DNA of 64,000 nt from Liriodendron chinense (taxonomy: Eukaryota; Streptophyta; Magnoliopsida; Magnoliales; Magnoliaceae), in NCBI GenBank assembly GCA_003013855.2, contig ML058449.1:1984001-2048000 (forward strand). The letters run 5' to 3'. Of the stretch, positions 1 through 10,836 are shown one piece after another (within the stretch, counting starts at the first letter, position 1; the number at the start of each line of letters is the position of its first letter). A model generated the notes under the pieces. It was not told the origin of the DNA. It searched no databases and saw nothing but the letters and a program-made list of their open reading frames with translations. The position numbers and the translations under genes are program-made.

Positions 1-1475
1 AAATCTTCATGAAAATAAACTCCACTAACACCATCTTACATTGTGGATCAAGAACAACCGCCAAAGATATTAATAAATGACATTCACTCCAATACTTATC
101 AAACTTCGACTGCATTTTCTCTGTCATCTGCTTCATAAAATTTGGACCATCAGTAGCTGTTTGTTGTAAGACTTCTTTAATTTGACAAAAATATGGAAGA
201 AATTAATTTGTTGTGGGATATGTTGTTCCTGAGAAAATATTCGTGCAGCGTAGAAAATTTTGAAAAACCCGTGAACTTCTTTTGCCTTGCTCCAATCTTC
301 TTATCTAGGTGAACAAACATACATTTTCTCACGCACTGCAAATTTAGGGAATGCCAATTCCAATTCAATGGTTGAATCCAACATTTCAAGAGTTAAATTC
401 CAGCATGTGCAAACATCGAATTTCAATATTTTTTGAGATTTCACACTTAAACGTTAGACGATCTCATTACATATATATAATCTTGAAGGTAAACCCTTGA
501 TGAATTTTACATTCTCCTTGATGTTCTCAATTGTATCATCAATTGTTTTCAATCCTTCTTGAACAATCAAATTTAAAATATGAGCACAACATCTAACTTG
601 AAAGATCTTCTCCTCAAAAAATAAAATTTCGGTCAACTTCATTTGGTTGCGTGAGATTGTAATCAGACTGTCATTGGCAAAGGCATTATCTAACGTTATT
701 GTGAAAATTTTCTTTTCAATGCCCCACTCCTATAGACAACCATATATTCAATCTGAAATCGCATAACCAGAATGAGGATGAGGAATGTGATGGAAGCTCA
801 GAATTCTTTTACGAAGTTTCGAATTTTCATCAATAAATTGTGATGTCAATGAAATATAACATTTCCTCTGATTGAACGTTGTTCACAAATCTGAAGTTGA
901 ACTTATTATAGAGACTGACGCCAAAAATGATTTCAATTTCAACTTCTCATTTGAATACACCTTCATGCATTCCCTCTTCACTGTGAATCGTGATGCCCTC
1001 TCTACTTTAGGGTTAAGGAATTTACTGTACCTCATAAAAGCTCTGCTCTCTATATACTTAAACAGTTTCTCTTCAACAATTACTAACCTTACAAACTACT
1101 CTTCCAGCTTATCTTTATCAAATTGATAAGTGGAAAATGTGCCGGAAGGATCGTCACCTTCTTTCTTGGTAAATGAGAGCAATTGTTGGCCGGCCAATGA
1201 ATTTCTCGATCTTTTTACACAGCTATGCTTATATCTTTGTAACTGAGTAGTTGCATTCCCTGAATTCTTCGTGTATAGAATTTTGCAATGTTTACATTTA
1301 ACCTTCTTCACCCTGTTCACTAAGACTTCTTCAAAATCATCTCGCACCAATGATTTCTTCTTTCCCTTTGTAGATATTATTGAAAAATCTCCATCTACAA
1401 CAAGTGGTAATGTGATTGATGCACCAGGAGTATTTGCAACATCCCCACTAGTTATCTATAAATATAAATACTAAA
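1..1475 (-). pseudogene. Decayed hAT-superfamily transposase (BED zinc finger, RICESLEEPER-like), cut by window edge
   Basis: Read on the minus strand, pieces of one hAT transposase follow in order. A BED-type zinc finger lies near 1290-1215 (Cys-X2-Cys then a His/Cys pair, KCKHC...HSC). A middle block at about 900-760 carries TSDL followed by a stop where the family has Trp, then TTFNQRKCY. The core signature RCCAHILNL sits near 594-568, and the C-terminal block reading KYWSECHLL and VVLDPQCKM is at about 115-10. Stops and frame changes separate the blocks, so it cannot make protein. The C-terminal dimerisation region would lie left of base 1. BED and RCCAHILNL blocks are established hAT hallmarks; the order and spacing fit a single element. 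No terminal repeat or target duplication was identified on the right side. Whether it could ever have mobilised the hAT-like short elements elsewhere in the window is inference only. Confidence 0.85.
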
Positions 1476-1604
1476 TAATGTCAACTTGTGGACCTCTGAT
1501 ATAAACTTGACATCTGGTGTTGATTTCATCTATATTTGTATATATACAACTCTGACACGTCGACACTGCGACTTTTCTACCTAAATCAGTTACTCATTCA
1601 AAAT

Positions 1605-1855
1605 CAGATAGATTGTAATACTTTCATTTTACTGATTTAAATGCCTACACCGAAATTTCAGTAGCATCTCATCTTATCTTTTTAAAATATATTTATTTAT
1701 CATTTGTTTTTCATTATCAAGTATCCACACAAAGTGAGGATAAATGACAATAAAATCAAATGAAAGAAATAAATCCAGAGAGAATACGAGAGATACAGCA
1801 CGGAACAGACGTAGGCATTTAAATCAGTAAAATAAAAACATTATAATCTATCCGA
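1605..1855. repeat. Imperfect inverted repeat (about 45-bp arms, about 160-bp loop)
   Basis: The left arm 1605-1648 and right arm 1811-1855 are reverse complements with a few mismatches; both contain the word ATTTAAATGCCTAC or its complement. The spacer is AT-rich. It could be a small MITE remnant, but no target duplication was seen. Confidence 0.6.
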
Positions 1856-1865
1856 TCCTGAACTG

Positions 1866-2437
1866 TAAAAAAAAGGGCAATTTGAAGATTGCTATGCACT
1901 AAAGACACACTAGTCTATGCCTAACTACATAGGAATGCTCAAATGGGCAACTGATTATCTACATACTACAAATACAAATTACTAAAGCTACATAGTTGAC
2001 AAATAATAATTACCTAAATATCCACATGATTACTAACATTAACAAATAACAATTACTAACAATTACGATTCACGTAATTTCTAACATGAACAAATAAAAA
2101 ATACTAACAATTACTAACATTGTCAATTATATGCACATTACAATTATCATTAGCTAGACAATTAAACTAGCTAACAATTAGCTTCACAATTATCATTGCA
2201 ATTGCAATTGCTAATTAGCTTCACAATTAAATTATCTAAACAATAAGATAAATAATTAACTAAACAATTACAACTAAAAATTAAATTAGCTAAACAATTG
2301 CAACTACAAATTACTTAAATAGTTAGTTTAATTAAACAATTTAATTAACTAAACAATGACAAAATAATTATTTTATAAATATTAAATAATTTATTATCTT
2401 AAATGCAATTTTGGGAAAAATCTGACAGATTGACTAG
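1866..2437. other. AT-rich non-coding stretch with degenerate AACAATTA words
   Basis: No gene is supported. The DNA is strongly AT-rich and repeats variants of CTAACAATTAC and TAAACAATTA many times from about 2030 to 2370, which looks like a decayed simple tandem array. Confidence 0.5.
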
Positions 2438-2543
2438 TCATCGGTTAGACGTCGGGCAGCGACCTGTAGCAGTGGATTGGTCGGGCAGGGTCATCGGTCG
2501 GACGTCGGGCAACAACCTGTAGCAATGGACTGGCTGGGCAAGG
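2438..2543. repeat. Tandem duplication, 53-bp unit x2
   Basis: Two adjacent copies starting at 2438 and 2491, each opening with TCATCGGT and containing GACGTCGGGCA and GACTGG/GATTGG words. It is followed by GA-rich low-complexity DNA (GA runs at about 2665-2685 and 2735-2770). The open frames here are low-complexity and not genes. Confidence 0.7.
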
Positions 2544-2732
2544 TAAGCTGCTCGTACTGAAGCAGTGGTCGGGCAGGAGTGGCCGGACGCTCGAAATCAG
2601 GCAGCGGCCGAGTAGGGCCATAAAGGGATACTCGATCTGGACAGCTAGATGGACTGCCGGACTAGAGAGAGAGAGAGAGAGAGAGGGTGAGAGAGGGTGG
2701 GCGAGGGTGCGTGGCTGGATGGACTGCCAAAC

Positions 2733-2771
<39 letters not shown>

Positions 2772-2885
2772 GGCCGGTGGGTGGTTGGCTGGCCGGGCAG
2801 TGGGGGCACTCATTCAAACTTTGAAATGGGGAGGGGAGGGGAGTGGGGGTTTAGGGTTTTTAGGTTTTAACTTATAATATATATA

Positions 2886-3390
<505 letters not shown>

Positions 3391-3396
3391 TCTCAA

Positions 3397-3412
3397 GTCC
3401 AACCGGTTGGAC
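3397..3412. repeat. Perfect 16-bp palindrome GTCCAACCGGTTGGAC
   Basis: Self-complementary 16-mer directly beside the compound microsatellite. The same 16-mer with the same flank (ACTCTCAAGTCC in opposite orientation) recurs at 5504-5519, also beside a TA microsatellite. Confidence 0.8.
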
Positions 3413-3529
3413 GTCCAACCACTTTGATAAGAGTGGTAGTAATTAGTATTACTAAAGGCCATAAATAAGGCAATTAATAAAGAAGGAAAAGAGAAGGGTC
3501 CGGCTCAGGTAACCCTACAATGGTGTATT

Positions 3530-3800
3530 AGTGTGTGTTAAATCTATGGTGTCCACCATGTGTGTCACCTTATGTTAGGCTCAAGGCTAAAACTTCAGTC
3601 ACATTATGATTCAAGTGGACCACATGATTGGAAAAAGTATATATGTCAACTCTCATGATCCTCCCAGTCATAACTCTCGTGTGGCCAACTTAAATCAATG
3701 GTCAACCAAAATTTTCAGCCTTGGTCCTAAGGTGGTATTACATATCTAATGGCTTGAGTGGATCTCAGATACACATCGTGGTGGGCCACATCATATAAGG
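3530..3800. mobile_element. Fold-back MITE copy (diverged type)
   Basis: The left part reads TTAAATCTATGGTGTCCACC and the right part reads towards CACATCGTGGTGGGCCAC. The interior carries paired versions of TTCAAGTGGACCACATGATTGG. It resembles the copies at 58.5 and 59.1 kb more than the GGGCCCAC copies next door. Boundaries are approximate. Confidence 0.5.
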
Positions 3801-3887
3801 ATGTGGGTGTGCATCCCCTGAAATTCTCAATTTTAGGAGTGGGATTGCGGACGTAACACACAACAAAGGTAATGTATGCTGCTGGTA

Positions 3888-4300
3888 AAGCTCTGTGGGC
3901 CTCACCATGATGTGTGTATTCTAGCCACACTAATCGATCCATTTTTCCAGCTCATTTTACCAAGGAAGCCTAAAAATGAGGCAGATCCAAATCTCAGGTG
4001 GACTGCATCGTAAAAACACTAGTGATTAAACGGCAACCATTAAAAACTTCTTGGGGCCATGAAAGTTTTGGGATCAAGCTTATATTTGTGTTTTCCCTTC
4101 ATTTAAGTCTGTGCGTCCTAATCAACAAATTGGATGGAAAATAGACATTACGGTGGGCCCTAATGGACATCCAACACCACTCTTTACCATAGGTTGGTCC
4201 ACATGAGATCTGGATCTGCTTCAGTTTTGGGAATGTGCCCTAAAATGAGCTGTCAAAATGAATGGACGGTGGGATATAAGGCACTTCTATCACACTGACC
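3888..4300. mobile_element. GGGCCCAC fold-back MITE copy
   Basis: Non-coding element of about 410 bp. It starts near AAGCTCTGTGGGCCTCACC, has the family blocks CAGCTCATTTTA, AATGAGGCAGATCC and GTTTTGGGATCAAGC, a centre TTGTGTTTTCCCTTCAT, then the same blocks in reverse complement. It is one arm of a hairpin followed by the other. Confidence 0.75.
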
Positions 4301-4446
4301 TCATAGTTAAGTATACCCTTCCCACTTCCATACATGTCCAAGGGCTCTAGAGAGATTGAATCTTTTCTTTTCTTTTCTTTTTTCTTTTCCCTCCTTTTCA
4401 AAGCAACACCTAAGAAAGCCATTGCCAGCCAAAGTCATCCCCGGGA

Positions 4447-4830
4447 AGTTAGGTGGGGCCACCATAATGTTTGTGAGAAATCCACCTCGTCCATTCAATT
4501 TTACATATCATGTTAGGACATGGCCCAAAAAATGAGGCAGATTCATTACTTAAGTGATTGCATGATAGGAAATAGTGAGGATAGAACATCCACCCTTGAA
4601 ATACTCATGGGGTCATAGAAATTTTGGATCAGGCCAATATTTTTGTGTTTTCAGTTCATCTTAGTAGAAATGACCTTATCAACGTTATGGATGGCATATA
4701 ACCATCACGGTGGACCCCTACTCAGTTTTTCCTCTTGTGAAGCTTACTTAAGTTTTGGATGCCGTGACATGATCTAACAGAACAGATGGATGGGGTGGAT
4801 TTCTCACAAACATCACGATGGGCCCGGCAT
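4447..4830. mobile_element. GGGCCCAC fold-back MITE copy (GTGAGAAATCC subtype)
   Basis: The left end reads GTGGGGCCACCATAATGTTTG followed by TGAGAAATCCACC. The right end reads GGTGGATTTCTCACAAACAT then CACGATGGGCCC. The two ends are reverse complements and the centre has TTTTGTGTTTTCAGTTCATC. Confidence 0.75.
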
Positions 4831-4879
4831 AAGTAATGGGATTTACCTTTGCTTTAAAAGTAATTACAATAAATGCATC

Positions 4880-5410
4880 GGAGTGTAAGTGGGGAATCGG
4901 ATCTCCGCACGCTCTTATTGTGCAGAGTAAACTCAGTTGGGCCCACCTAGAGTGTATGTGCTTTATCTATTCCGTCCATATGTTTTTTCAGCTCATTTTA
5001 GTGGTTGAGCCCAAAATTTAAGCATATCCAAATCTCAAGTGGACCATGCCATGGGAAACAGTGGGAATAATGATTTCCACCGTTGAAACCTTCCCAAGCC
5101 CTACAGTGATGTTTATTTGTCATCCAACCTGTTCATAAGATCACATGGATATGGATGAAGGGAAAACACAAATACCAGCTTGATCCAAAACTTTTGTGTC
5201 CTCTAAGAATTTTTCAATGGTAGACATTCAGTTCATACTTTTCTTGTGGTGTGGTCCACTTTAGATTTTTATATGCTTCATATTTTGCCACCATACCTAA
5301 AATTTTCTGTTAAGATGGATGGACGGAGTGGATAAAATAAGTAAATCACTGTGGGCCCCACAGAGTTTACTCTAGCGTGCGGAATTACTCTGCAATCCAC
5401 TTCCGAAATT
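4880..5410. mobile_element. GGGCCCAC fold-back MITE copy with extended ends
   Basis: Both termini contain AGAGTAAACTC next to GGGCCCAC and, further out, CCGCACGCT and AAGTGG in opposite orientations, so the inverted repeat runs beyond the usual ends. The interior matches the family (CAGCTCATTTTAG, AAGTGGACCA, GGATGAAGGGAAAACACAAA). Confidence 0.75.
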
Positions 5411-5503
5411 GGGAGCTCTCTCTCTCCTATTTATTAAGAAATTAAATGCCCGATAACCCAGCCTCAAATATACAGCATCCAAGCTGGTTGGACCTGAGGT
5501 GCG

Positions 5504-5519
5504 GTCCAACCGGTTGGAC
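5504..5519. repeat. Second copy of the palindrome GTCCAACCGGTTGGAC
   Basis: Identical 16-mer to 3397-3412, with the flanking ACTTGAGAGT in the opposite orientation, which suggests that both are ends of one element family. Confidence 0.75.
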
Positions 5520-5529
5520 TTGAGAGTGC

Positions 5530-5532
<3 letters not shown>

Positions 5533-5622
<90 letters not shown>
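5533..5622. repeat. (AT)n microsatellite, about 45 units
   Basis: Uninterrupted AT dinucleotides; the IYIYIY frames through it are artefacts. Confidence 0.95.
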
Positions 5623-5623
<1 letters not shown>

Positions 5624-5762
5624 CCGAGCTTGGGCATGCTCGTGTGCAGCTCGAAATCTGAAACAAGTGGGGGAAAGATGCTCAGCTCTATTCAAACCCT
5701 CCCTTCGAATCAAGCCAAATCAAGCGAGCTAACCGAGCAATCTTGATTCGTGCTCACCTCTA
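5623..5762. mobile_element. Right end of a hAT-like word-array element (GCTCGA type)
   Basis: Dense GAGCT, GCTCG and CGAATCAAG words end in GTGCTCACCTCTA at 5762. Read outward-in this is TAGAGGTGAGCACGA, which fits the YARNG start of hAT ends and resembles the start of the element at 29046. The left end is lost in the AT microsatellite. Confidence 0.5.
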
Positions 5763-5989
5763 GTTATGACACGTCCTTTCATTCCCCGCCAACATATGTC
5801 ATACGTTTGGAGCATCCCACCATACCTTTTTCTCATATGAGAAGAAGGTAGGCCACACCATACCCAGGATTCGGCTCATCCTGGGTGGGCCACACCAGTA
5901 CACTAAACCATTGGCTGTCCATTGAATATATTTTGTCCCGATCCAATCCATCAGTAGTTGGTTTGATTTTCATAACGGGCAATCATCGA

Positions 5990-6390
5990 GCGAGGCTTCA
6001 GTGGATCCCTAGATCCACCGAGGAGTTCACTGTGTGATATGTGTGTCTTACACGCCGTACAGTGATAACCAATCATTAAAAACTCCCTGTGGGCGACAAA
6101 AGTTTTGGATCAATCTGATATTTGTTTCGTCTCTTCATCCAGGTCTATTTTACCAATTTCAACAGGTTGTATGGAAAATAAAAATTCAAGTGTCCCCCAT
6201 TAAGTTTTTAATGGTGGGGATTCAATCATTACTGTTTCATGTGGTATGGTCTACATAAGATTTGGATCTTCTTCATTTTTGGTATCATGCCCTAAAATGA
6301 GCTTCCAAAATGAATGGACGGTTTAGATTTATGGTACATATATCACAGTGGCCCCACAGTTGGGGATCCACCGACCTCAGTGGATCCGGG
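5990..6390. mobile_element. GGGCCCAC-type fold-back MITE copy
   Basis: The arms carry GATCCACCGA (left) and GGGGATCCACCGACCTCAG (right), with the interior family blocks AAAAGTTTTGGATCAATCTG, TTCATCCAGGTC, CAACAGGTTG and CCTAAAATGAGC. Boundaries are approximate. Confidence 0.7.
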
Positions 6391-6804
6391 GATCCACCCA
6401 AACCGCGCCCGCGATCATCACGTTGCGGCCCACCTTTTTATGGATTGGATATTCTACACATGCCACGTGTTAGTGGAAAAAAAGAAGTGCACGTAGTCAG
6501 CAAGACGTAGACAACCGTTCAAAAGGTTGGCCCCACCATGAAGTTCACATAATGAAAAAAATAAAGCGACTCTACTTATTAGTGGACCACACGAATTTTG
6601 AATTAAAATGGGTGGTTGCAAAATGTTCTCTCCCATGCAGCCAGCATGATGAGTGGACTGGATGGAATGATTTTTCATCTGATGTTGTTCAGCATATGGC
6701 AAATCTCTTCAACGATGTTGTACTGTATCAATCAACTACTCATCCGGCCGTACCATGAATGACGCGGTTTGGCTAGTGACTCCAACACCAGCCAGCTAGC
6801 TGGT

Positions 6805-7255
6805 TTCAAAGCTCCTCTGTGGGCCCACCATGATGTATGTGTTTTATTCACGCCGTCCATTCATTTTTTTCAGCTAAGTTGAGGGCATGAGCTAAAAAAT
6901 GAGGAAAATCTAAATATTATGTGGACCACACCACAAACAACAGTGGAGATTGAATGCTTATTGTTGAAAACTTTTTGGGGCCCACATAAGTTTTGGATCA
7001 AGCTTATATTTGTGTTTTCCCTTCATCCGGGTCCGTGTGACCTTATCAACAGGTTGGATGGCAAATAAACAATACAGTGGATCCTTGGAAGTTTTTTAAC
7101 GGCGGATGATCATCCAAACACTGCTTTCCTGTGATGTGGTCCACCTAAAATTTGGATCTACCTCATTTTTGGGCTCAAGCCCTAAAATGAGCTGGAAAAT
7201 TGGATGGTTGGCGTGGATAAAACACATACATCATGATGGAGCCCAACTGATTCCA
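6805..7255. mobile_element. GGGCCCAC fold-back MITE copy, nearly complete
   Basis: The clearest copy in the window. The left end reads CTGTGGGCCCACCATGATG, then TATGTGTTTTATTCACGCCG; the right end reads GGCGTGGATAAAACACATAC, then ATCATGATGGAGCCCAACTG. The centre is TATTTGTGTTTTCCCTTCAT. Arms pair over about 200 bases each. Confidence 0.8.
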
Positions 7256-7764
7256 CATGTTCTCAATTCTGATAAGTGGGCCACATGGGCCATGGTTTGA
7301 CAATCTAGACCATTGATATGTGGTATCCCACTGTGGATGAACGATAACCCAAAACTCTCCTTGATAGGACGATTATAACCTTTCGATTTTGACCGACAAC
7401 ATAAACTGCTAGGAAGAGAAATACGTCGACGGTCCGCATCGATATTTCCAGCCATTCTCTGTCTACGAAGGGTTGCAACAGATCAATGGTTTGGATTATT
7501 GAACTATGGGCCCCACGTGTTAGCAAATCACAGGGCGGTCTGTTTTGCTTTGAAATGATGGGAACCACTCGACTGGTTCGTTACCGTACATAGGCGTGGA
7601 CCGATCGCGCAGGACCATGCAATCATATAGTCCGTGGACTACCAAACTAAATTTTGCTATACGTGACCCACTGCGTACGCTACGTACGCACAAACCTTTC
7701 TCCTCTTTTCTCTCTCTTTCGACCAAATGGCAAGCAAAGGGTCGCGGAATCCTTTGGAACCTAG

Positions 7765-8132
7765 GTGAGGCCACCGTGATGTTTGCTAGAACCTAAGAGG
7801 GGCCACCGTGATGTTTGTGAGAAATCCACTCCGTCCATCCTTTACGTGAGCTCATTTTAGAACGTGAGACAAAAAAATAAGCCGGATTCAAGACTGAAAT
7901 GGGCTTCACTAAAGGAAAAGGTAGGTAGAGAAATTCCTACTGTTGAAACATCCCTGTGTCCCTGTGTCCACGGTGATGTTTATATGCCTTATCGTCATTC
8001 CTAATGGGATAAACTGAAAACACAAGTGCTTCAAAACTACTGTGTCCCCATGAATATTTCATGCTTAATCCTTATGTTTTCAGCCTGGATTTGTTTTGAA
8101 TATTTCATGCTTAATCCTCATGTTTTCAGCCT

Positions 8133-8172
<40 letters not shown>

Positions 8173-8250
8173 CTGCATGTCCTAAAATGAGCTCACAAAA
8201 TGGATGGACGGATTGATTTCTCATAAGCATCATGGTAGGCCCTACCTAAA
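7765..8250. mobile_element. GGGCCCAC fold-back MITE copy, rearranged
   Basis: The left end GGCCACCGTGATGTTTG is duplicated 31 bp apart (about 7769 and 7802). A 44-bp tandem (TTTCATGCTTAATCCT...CAGCCTGGAT) at about 8050-8138 and a poly-T run at 8139-8172 interrupt it. It ends near TCATAAGCATCATGGTAGGC. Confidence 0.65.
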
Positions 8251-8304
8251 TTCTCGGCACACGAACTTGGACTTGTGAAAGCCCTGCACAGGAAGTTACT
8301 GAGT

Positions 8305-8690
8305 TAGGTAAGTTAGGTGGGGCCCACCATGATGTTTTTGAGAAATCTACCCCATTCATACGTTTTATGAACTAATTTTAGTACACTATTCCAAAAACAA
8401 TTCGGATCCAAGGCTCAAGTGGGTGGAAATGTGATGATTGAATGTGCACAGTTGAAATATTCATGGGGCCATAAAAGTTTTTAAGTCAAACTAATATTTT
8501 GTTTTTTTAGTTCATCCCAGTAGGAATGACGTTATGAACGGTGTTGATTGCATATAAACATCACCGTGGACTTATGGAGGTTTCAACTTAATAATTTACC
8601 TACCCACCTTTTTTGGTTTATTAGCCTAAAAATGATCTCACAAAGAAGGTGAATGGGGAGGAATTCTCAAAAACATCACATTAAGCCACA
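8305..8690. mobile_element. GGGCCCAC fold-back MITE copy (GTGAGAAATCC subtype)
   Basis: The left end GTGGGGCCCACCATGATG is followed by TTTTTGAGAAATCTACCCC. The right end reads GGAGGAATTCTCAAAAACAT followed by CACATTAAGCC. The interior matches the copy at 4447-4830. Confidence 0.7.
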
Positions 8691-8784
8691 CACAGGTTCG
8701 TTCCTGTGTAAGGCTTTCGCACGGAATCCTGAACTTGCTGCCAGCCTAAGGATGCGGATTGCCTGCGAAAGCCTTTGCTGGAAA

Positions 8785-9220
8785 TCTAGATGGACCCGAC
8801 TGTGATGTTTGTGAGAAATCAATGCCGTCCAACCCATTTGTGAGATCATTTTAGGTCTGTGTGACAAAAAATGAATTAGATCGAACACTAAAGTAGGCTA
8901 AAAACGTGAGGATTGAACGTACACACAGTTGAAATATTCGTGGGGTCATAGAAGTTTTGAATTAAGCTAATATTTGTGTTTGGTAGAAATGATATTATGA
9001 ACGGTATGGATGGCACATAAACATCACTGTGGATCCAGGGAGGTTTCAACGGTAGAAATTTCCCCACCCACCTTTTGCTTTAGTGTTTTGCTTTAGTGTG
9101 ACCCACTTGAGTCTTGGATCCTAATCATTTTTGCCGCATGCCCTAAAATGATCTCACAAAAAGGGCTTGGATTTTTCACAAACATCACCGGGCCCCACCT
9201 AGATTCCCAGGCCCCACCTA
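8785..9220. mobile_element. GGGCCCAC fold-back MITE copy (GTGAGAAATCC subtype)
   Basis: The arms read AAATCTAGATGGACCCGACT on the left and GGATTTTTCACAAACATCAC then CGGGCCCCACCTAGATTCC on the right. A small tandem of GGCCCCACCTAGATTCCCAG lies at the right end. Confidence 0.7.
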
Positions 9221-9239
9221 GATTCCCAGCGCAGGAACT

Positions 9240-9600
9240 TCCTGCCAAACTTTGCATAGTAAATACAGTTGGGCCCACTGTAGTTTATCCACACTGTCCA
9301 TCTGATTTCCCCCCCTCATTTTAAGGGTTGAGCCCAAAGTTGAAGCATATCCAAAGCTCAAGTGGACCATACCACAAGAAACAGTAGGAATAATGATTTT
9401 CACCGCTGAAACCTTCCTAGGCCCACACAGTGATGTTTATTTGTCATACAAACCGTTCATAATATTACAAAGACATGGATGAATGGAAAAAACAAATTTG
9501 ATCCAAAATTTCCGTAGCCTCCATGAATTCTTCCATGGTAGATGTTCAATTCACGTTGTTTCCTGTGGTGTGGTACACTTGAGCTTTTGATATGCTTTTT
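9240..9600. mobile_element. GGGCCCAC fold-back MITE copy, right end eroded
   Basis: The left end CAGTTGGGCCCACTGTAGTTT and the blocks AAGTGGACCATACCACAAG, ACAGTAGGAATAATGATTTTC and TGTGGTGTGGTACACTTGAG match the copy at 4880-5410. The GGGCCCAC right end is missing. Confidence 0.65.
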
Positions 9601-10637
9601 GCGCTTAAAACTCAGTAGACCGATCTTACTTGGTAATAGACGGTTGGGATTTGCGTGTACGTAGCGTATCCAAGCCGTGGGTGTAGCAAAAATTTTCTCG
9701 AATCTTAATAGGCTTTAAGAGATCTCTATAAGCTGACATGAATGGCTTTTTCTGCAGATCTGACGATCTATCCTCTGATTTTTCGCCTTTAAATCTTTCA
9801 CTTTCATTTGATATTGGGATCTGGGTATTCTTTAATTCCTTGGGACACCAAGAAAATGCGATTTCTTCCTTGGATTTTGAACCCCTACCGCTTCAAATGA
9901 TTGATTTCCTGCGCTTCCTTTCTCGATACAAATAGATATAGAAAATTCTGATTTCAATGGAGAATCTGATGTTATTTTTGAATTAATGAATTGGGTTTTT
10001 GTTAGATGGCGCAGATTTTCATCTGGGTTTGTTTTATTTGATTGTCCTTAGAAAAATGTTCATTATTTTTTAATGATTTTTCATGCAGAATTCCCTGTTT
10101 TCATTGACGATTTGATTGAATTGAAGTTGGGTTTCTTTGGAAATTGGTTTGGGATCTGTTTGATAGGATCCCGATGTTTGTTGAGTTGAATTCTAGATAG
10201 GAGGAGGGAGGTTTTGCGTTGGGCTGATCTTTATGTTGGCTGTTTTCTGTGTAATCATCTGTTTTTTTTCTCTTGATTTTCCATAAAAGGGGAGTTAGAT
10301 TTTTCTTTTTAAAAGTAAAGTACCTGAGATCTGTTGAGATTTGTTGATATGAGGAGTTTTGCATTTGCCTGATCAAAATATTGGTTGCTTTCTGTTTAAC
10401 ATCCTCCATTTTTCTTATTTTTCCAGAAAATAAGGGTAGTTGTCTTCTTATATGGACTGAAGCATTTGAGTGGTTTTTTTTTTAGTTGGATTCTGGGCAA
10501 AAGAAGGAATTTTGCATTGGGTAGGTCTTTATCCTTTTGTAATTTTTCTTAATCGAACGATAGAGACGTCATTCCTTTGTTTTTTCCTTTGTTGGAAGGA
10601 AATTGAGAGATTTGTTGTTACTGAATCATCAGGCTGG
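9601..10637 (+). promoter_or_regulatory. Presumed promoter and 5' UTR region of the DUF1068 gene
   Basis: This stretch between the last MITE and the start codon has no coding evidence. A weak TATA-like CTCTATAAG lies at about 9724-9732. The downstream T-rich leader with a CAG just before the start codon (10630-10632) would suit an intron inside the 5' UTR. The transcription start cannot be fixed from sequence alone. Confidence 0.35.
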
Positions 10638-10836
10638 ATGGCTCATCGATCGCATTATGGGTCTTGTAGTCCTGGTTGTATTAGATTGATCCTGATTTTG
10701 GTGGGAGTCTGTTTGGTTGGTTTCATTGCGATGCCACCATTGTATTGGCACTTGAACGAGATAATAGCCGGTCAAGATGCATGTCCTCCTTGCATTTGTG
10801 ACTGCTCATCAGAGTCCATGCTCTCCATGCCACTGG
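10638..10836 (+). CDS. DUF1068 gene exon 1 (residues 1-66 plus one base)
   Basis: Carries the N-terminus, membrane segment and CPPCICDC motif. The donor is CTGG|GTAAGC; the exon ends with one base of a Gly codon. Confidence 0.93.

Noticed and set aside
2445..2813. 122-residue SLSLSL frame
   Set aside because: Low-complexity GA repeats on the opposite strand; no family resemblance.
5442..5732. IYIYIY and similar frames (also at 3.2-3.4 kb and 27.9-28.2 kb)
   Set aside because: Pure AT or GA microsatellite translations.
10470..10637. Longer start for the DUF1068 protein (56 extra residues)
   Set aside because: The family N-terminus begins MA-R near the membrane segment, and the extra stretch is T-rich leader with no similarity to the family.
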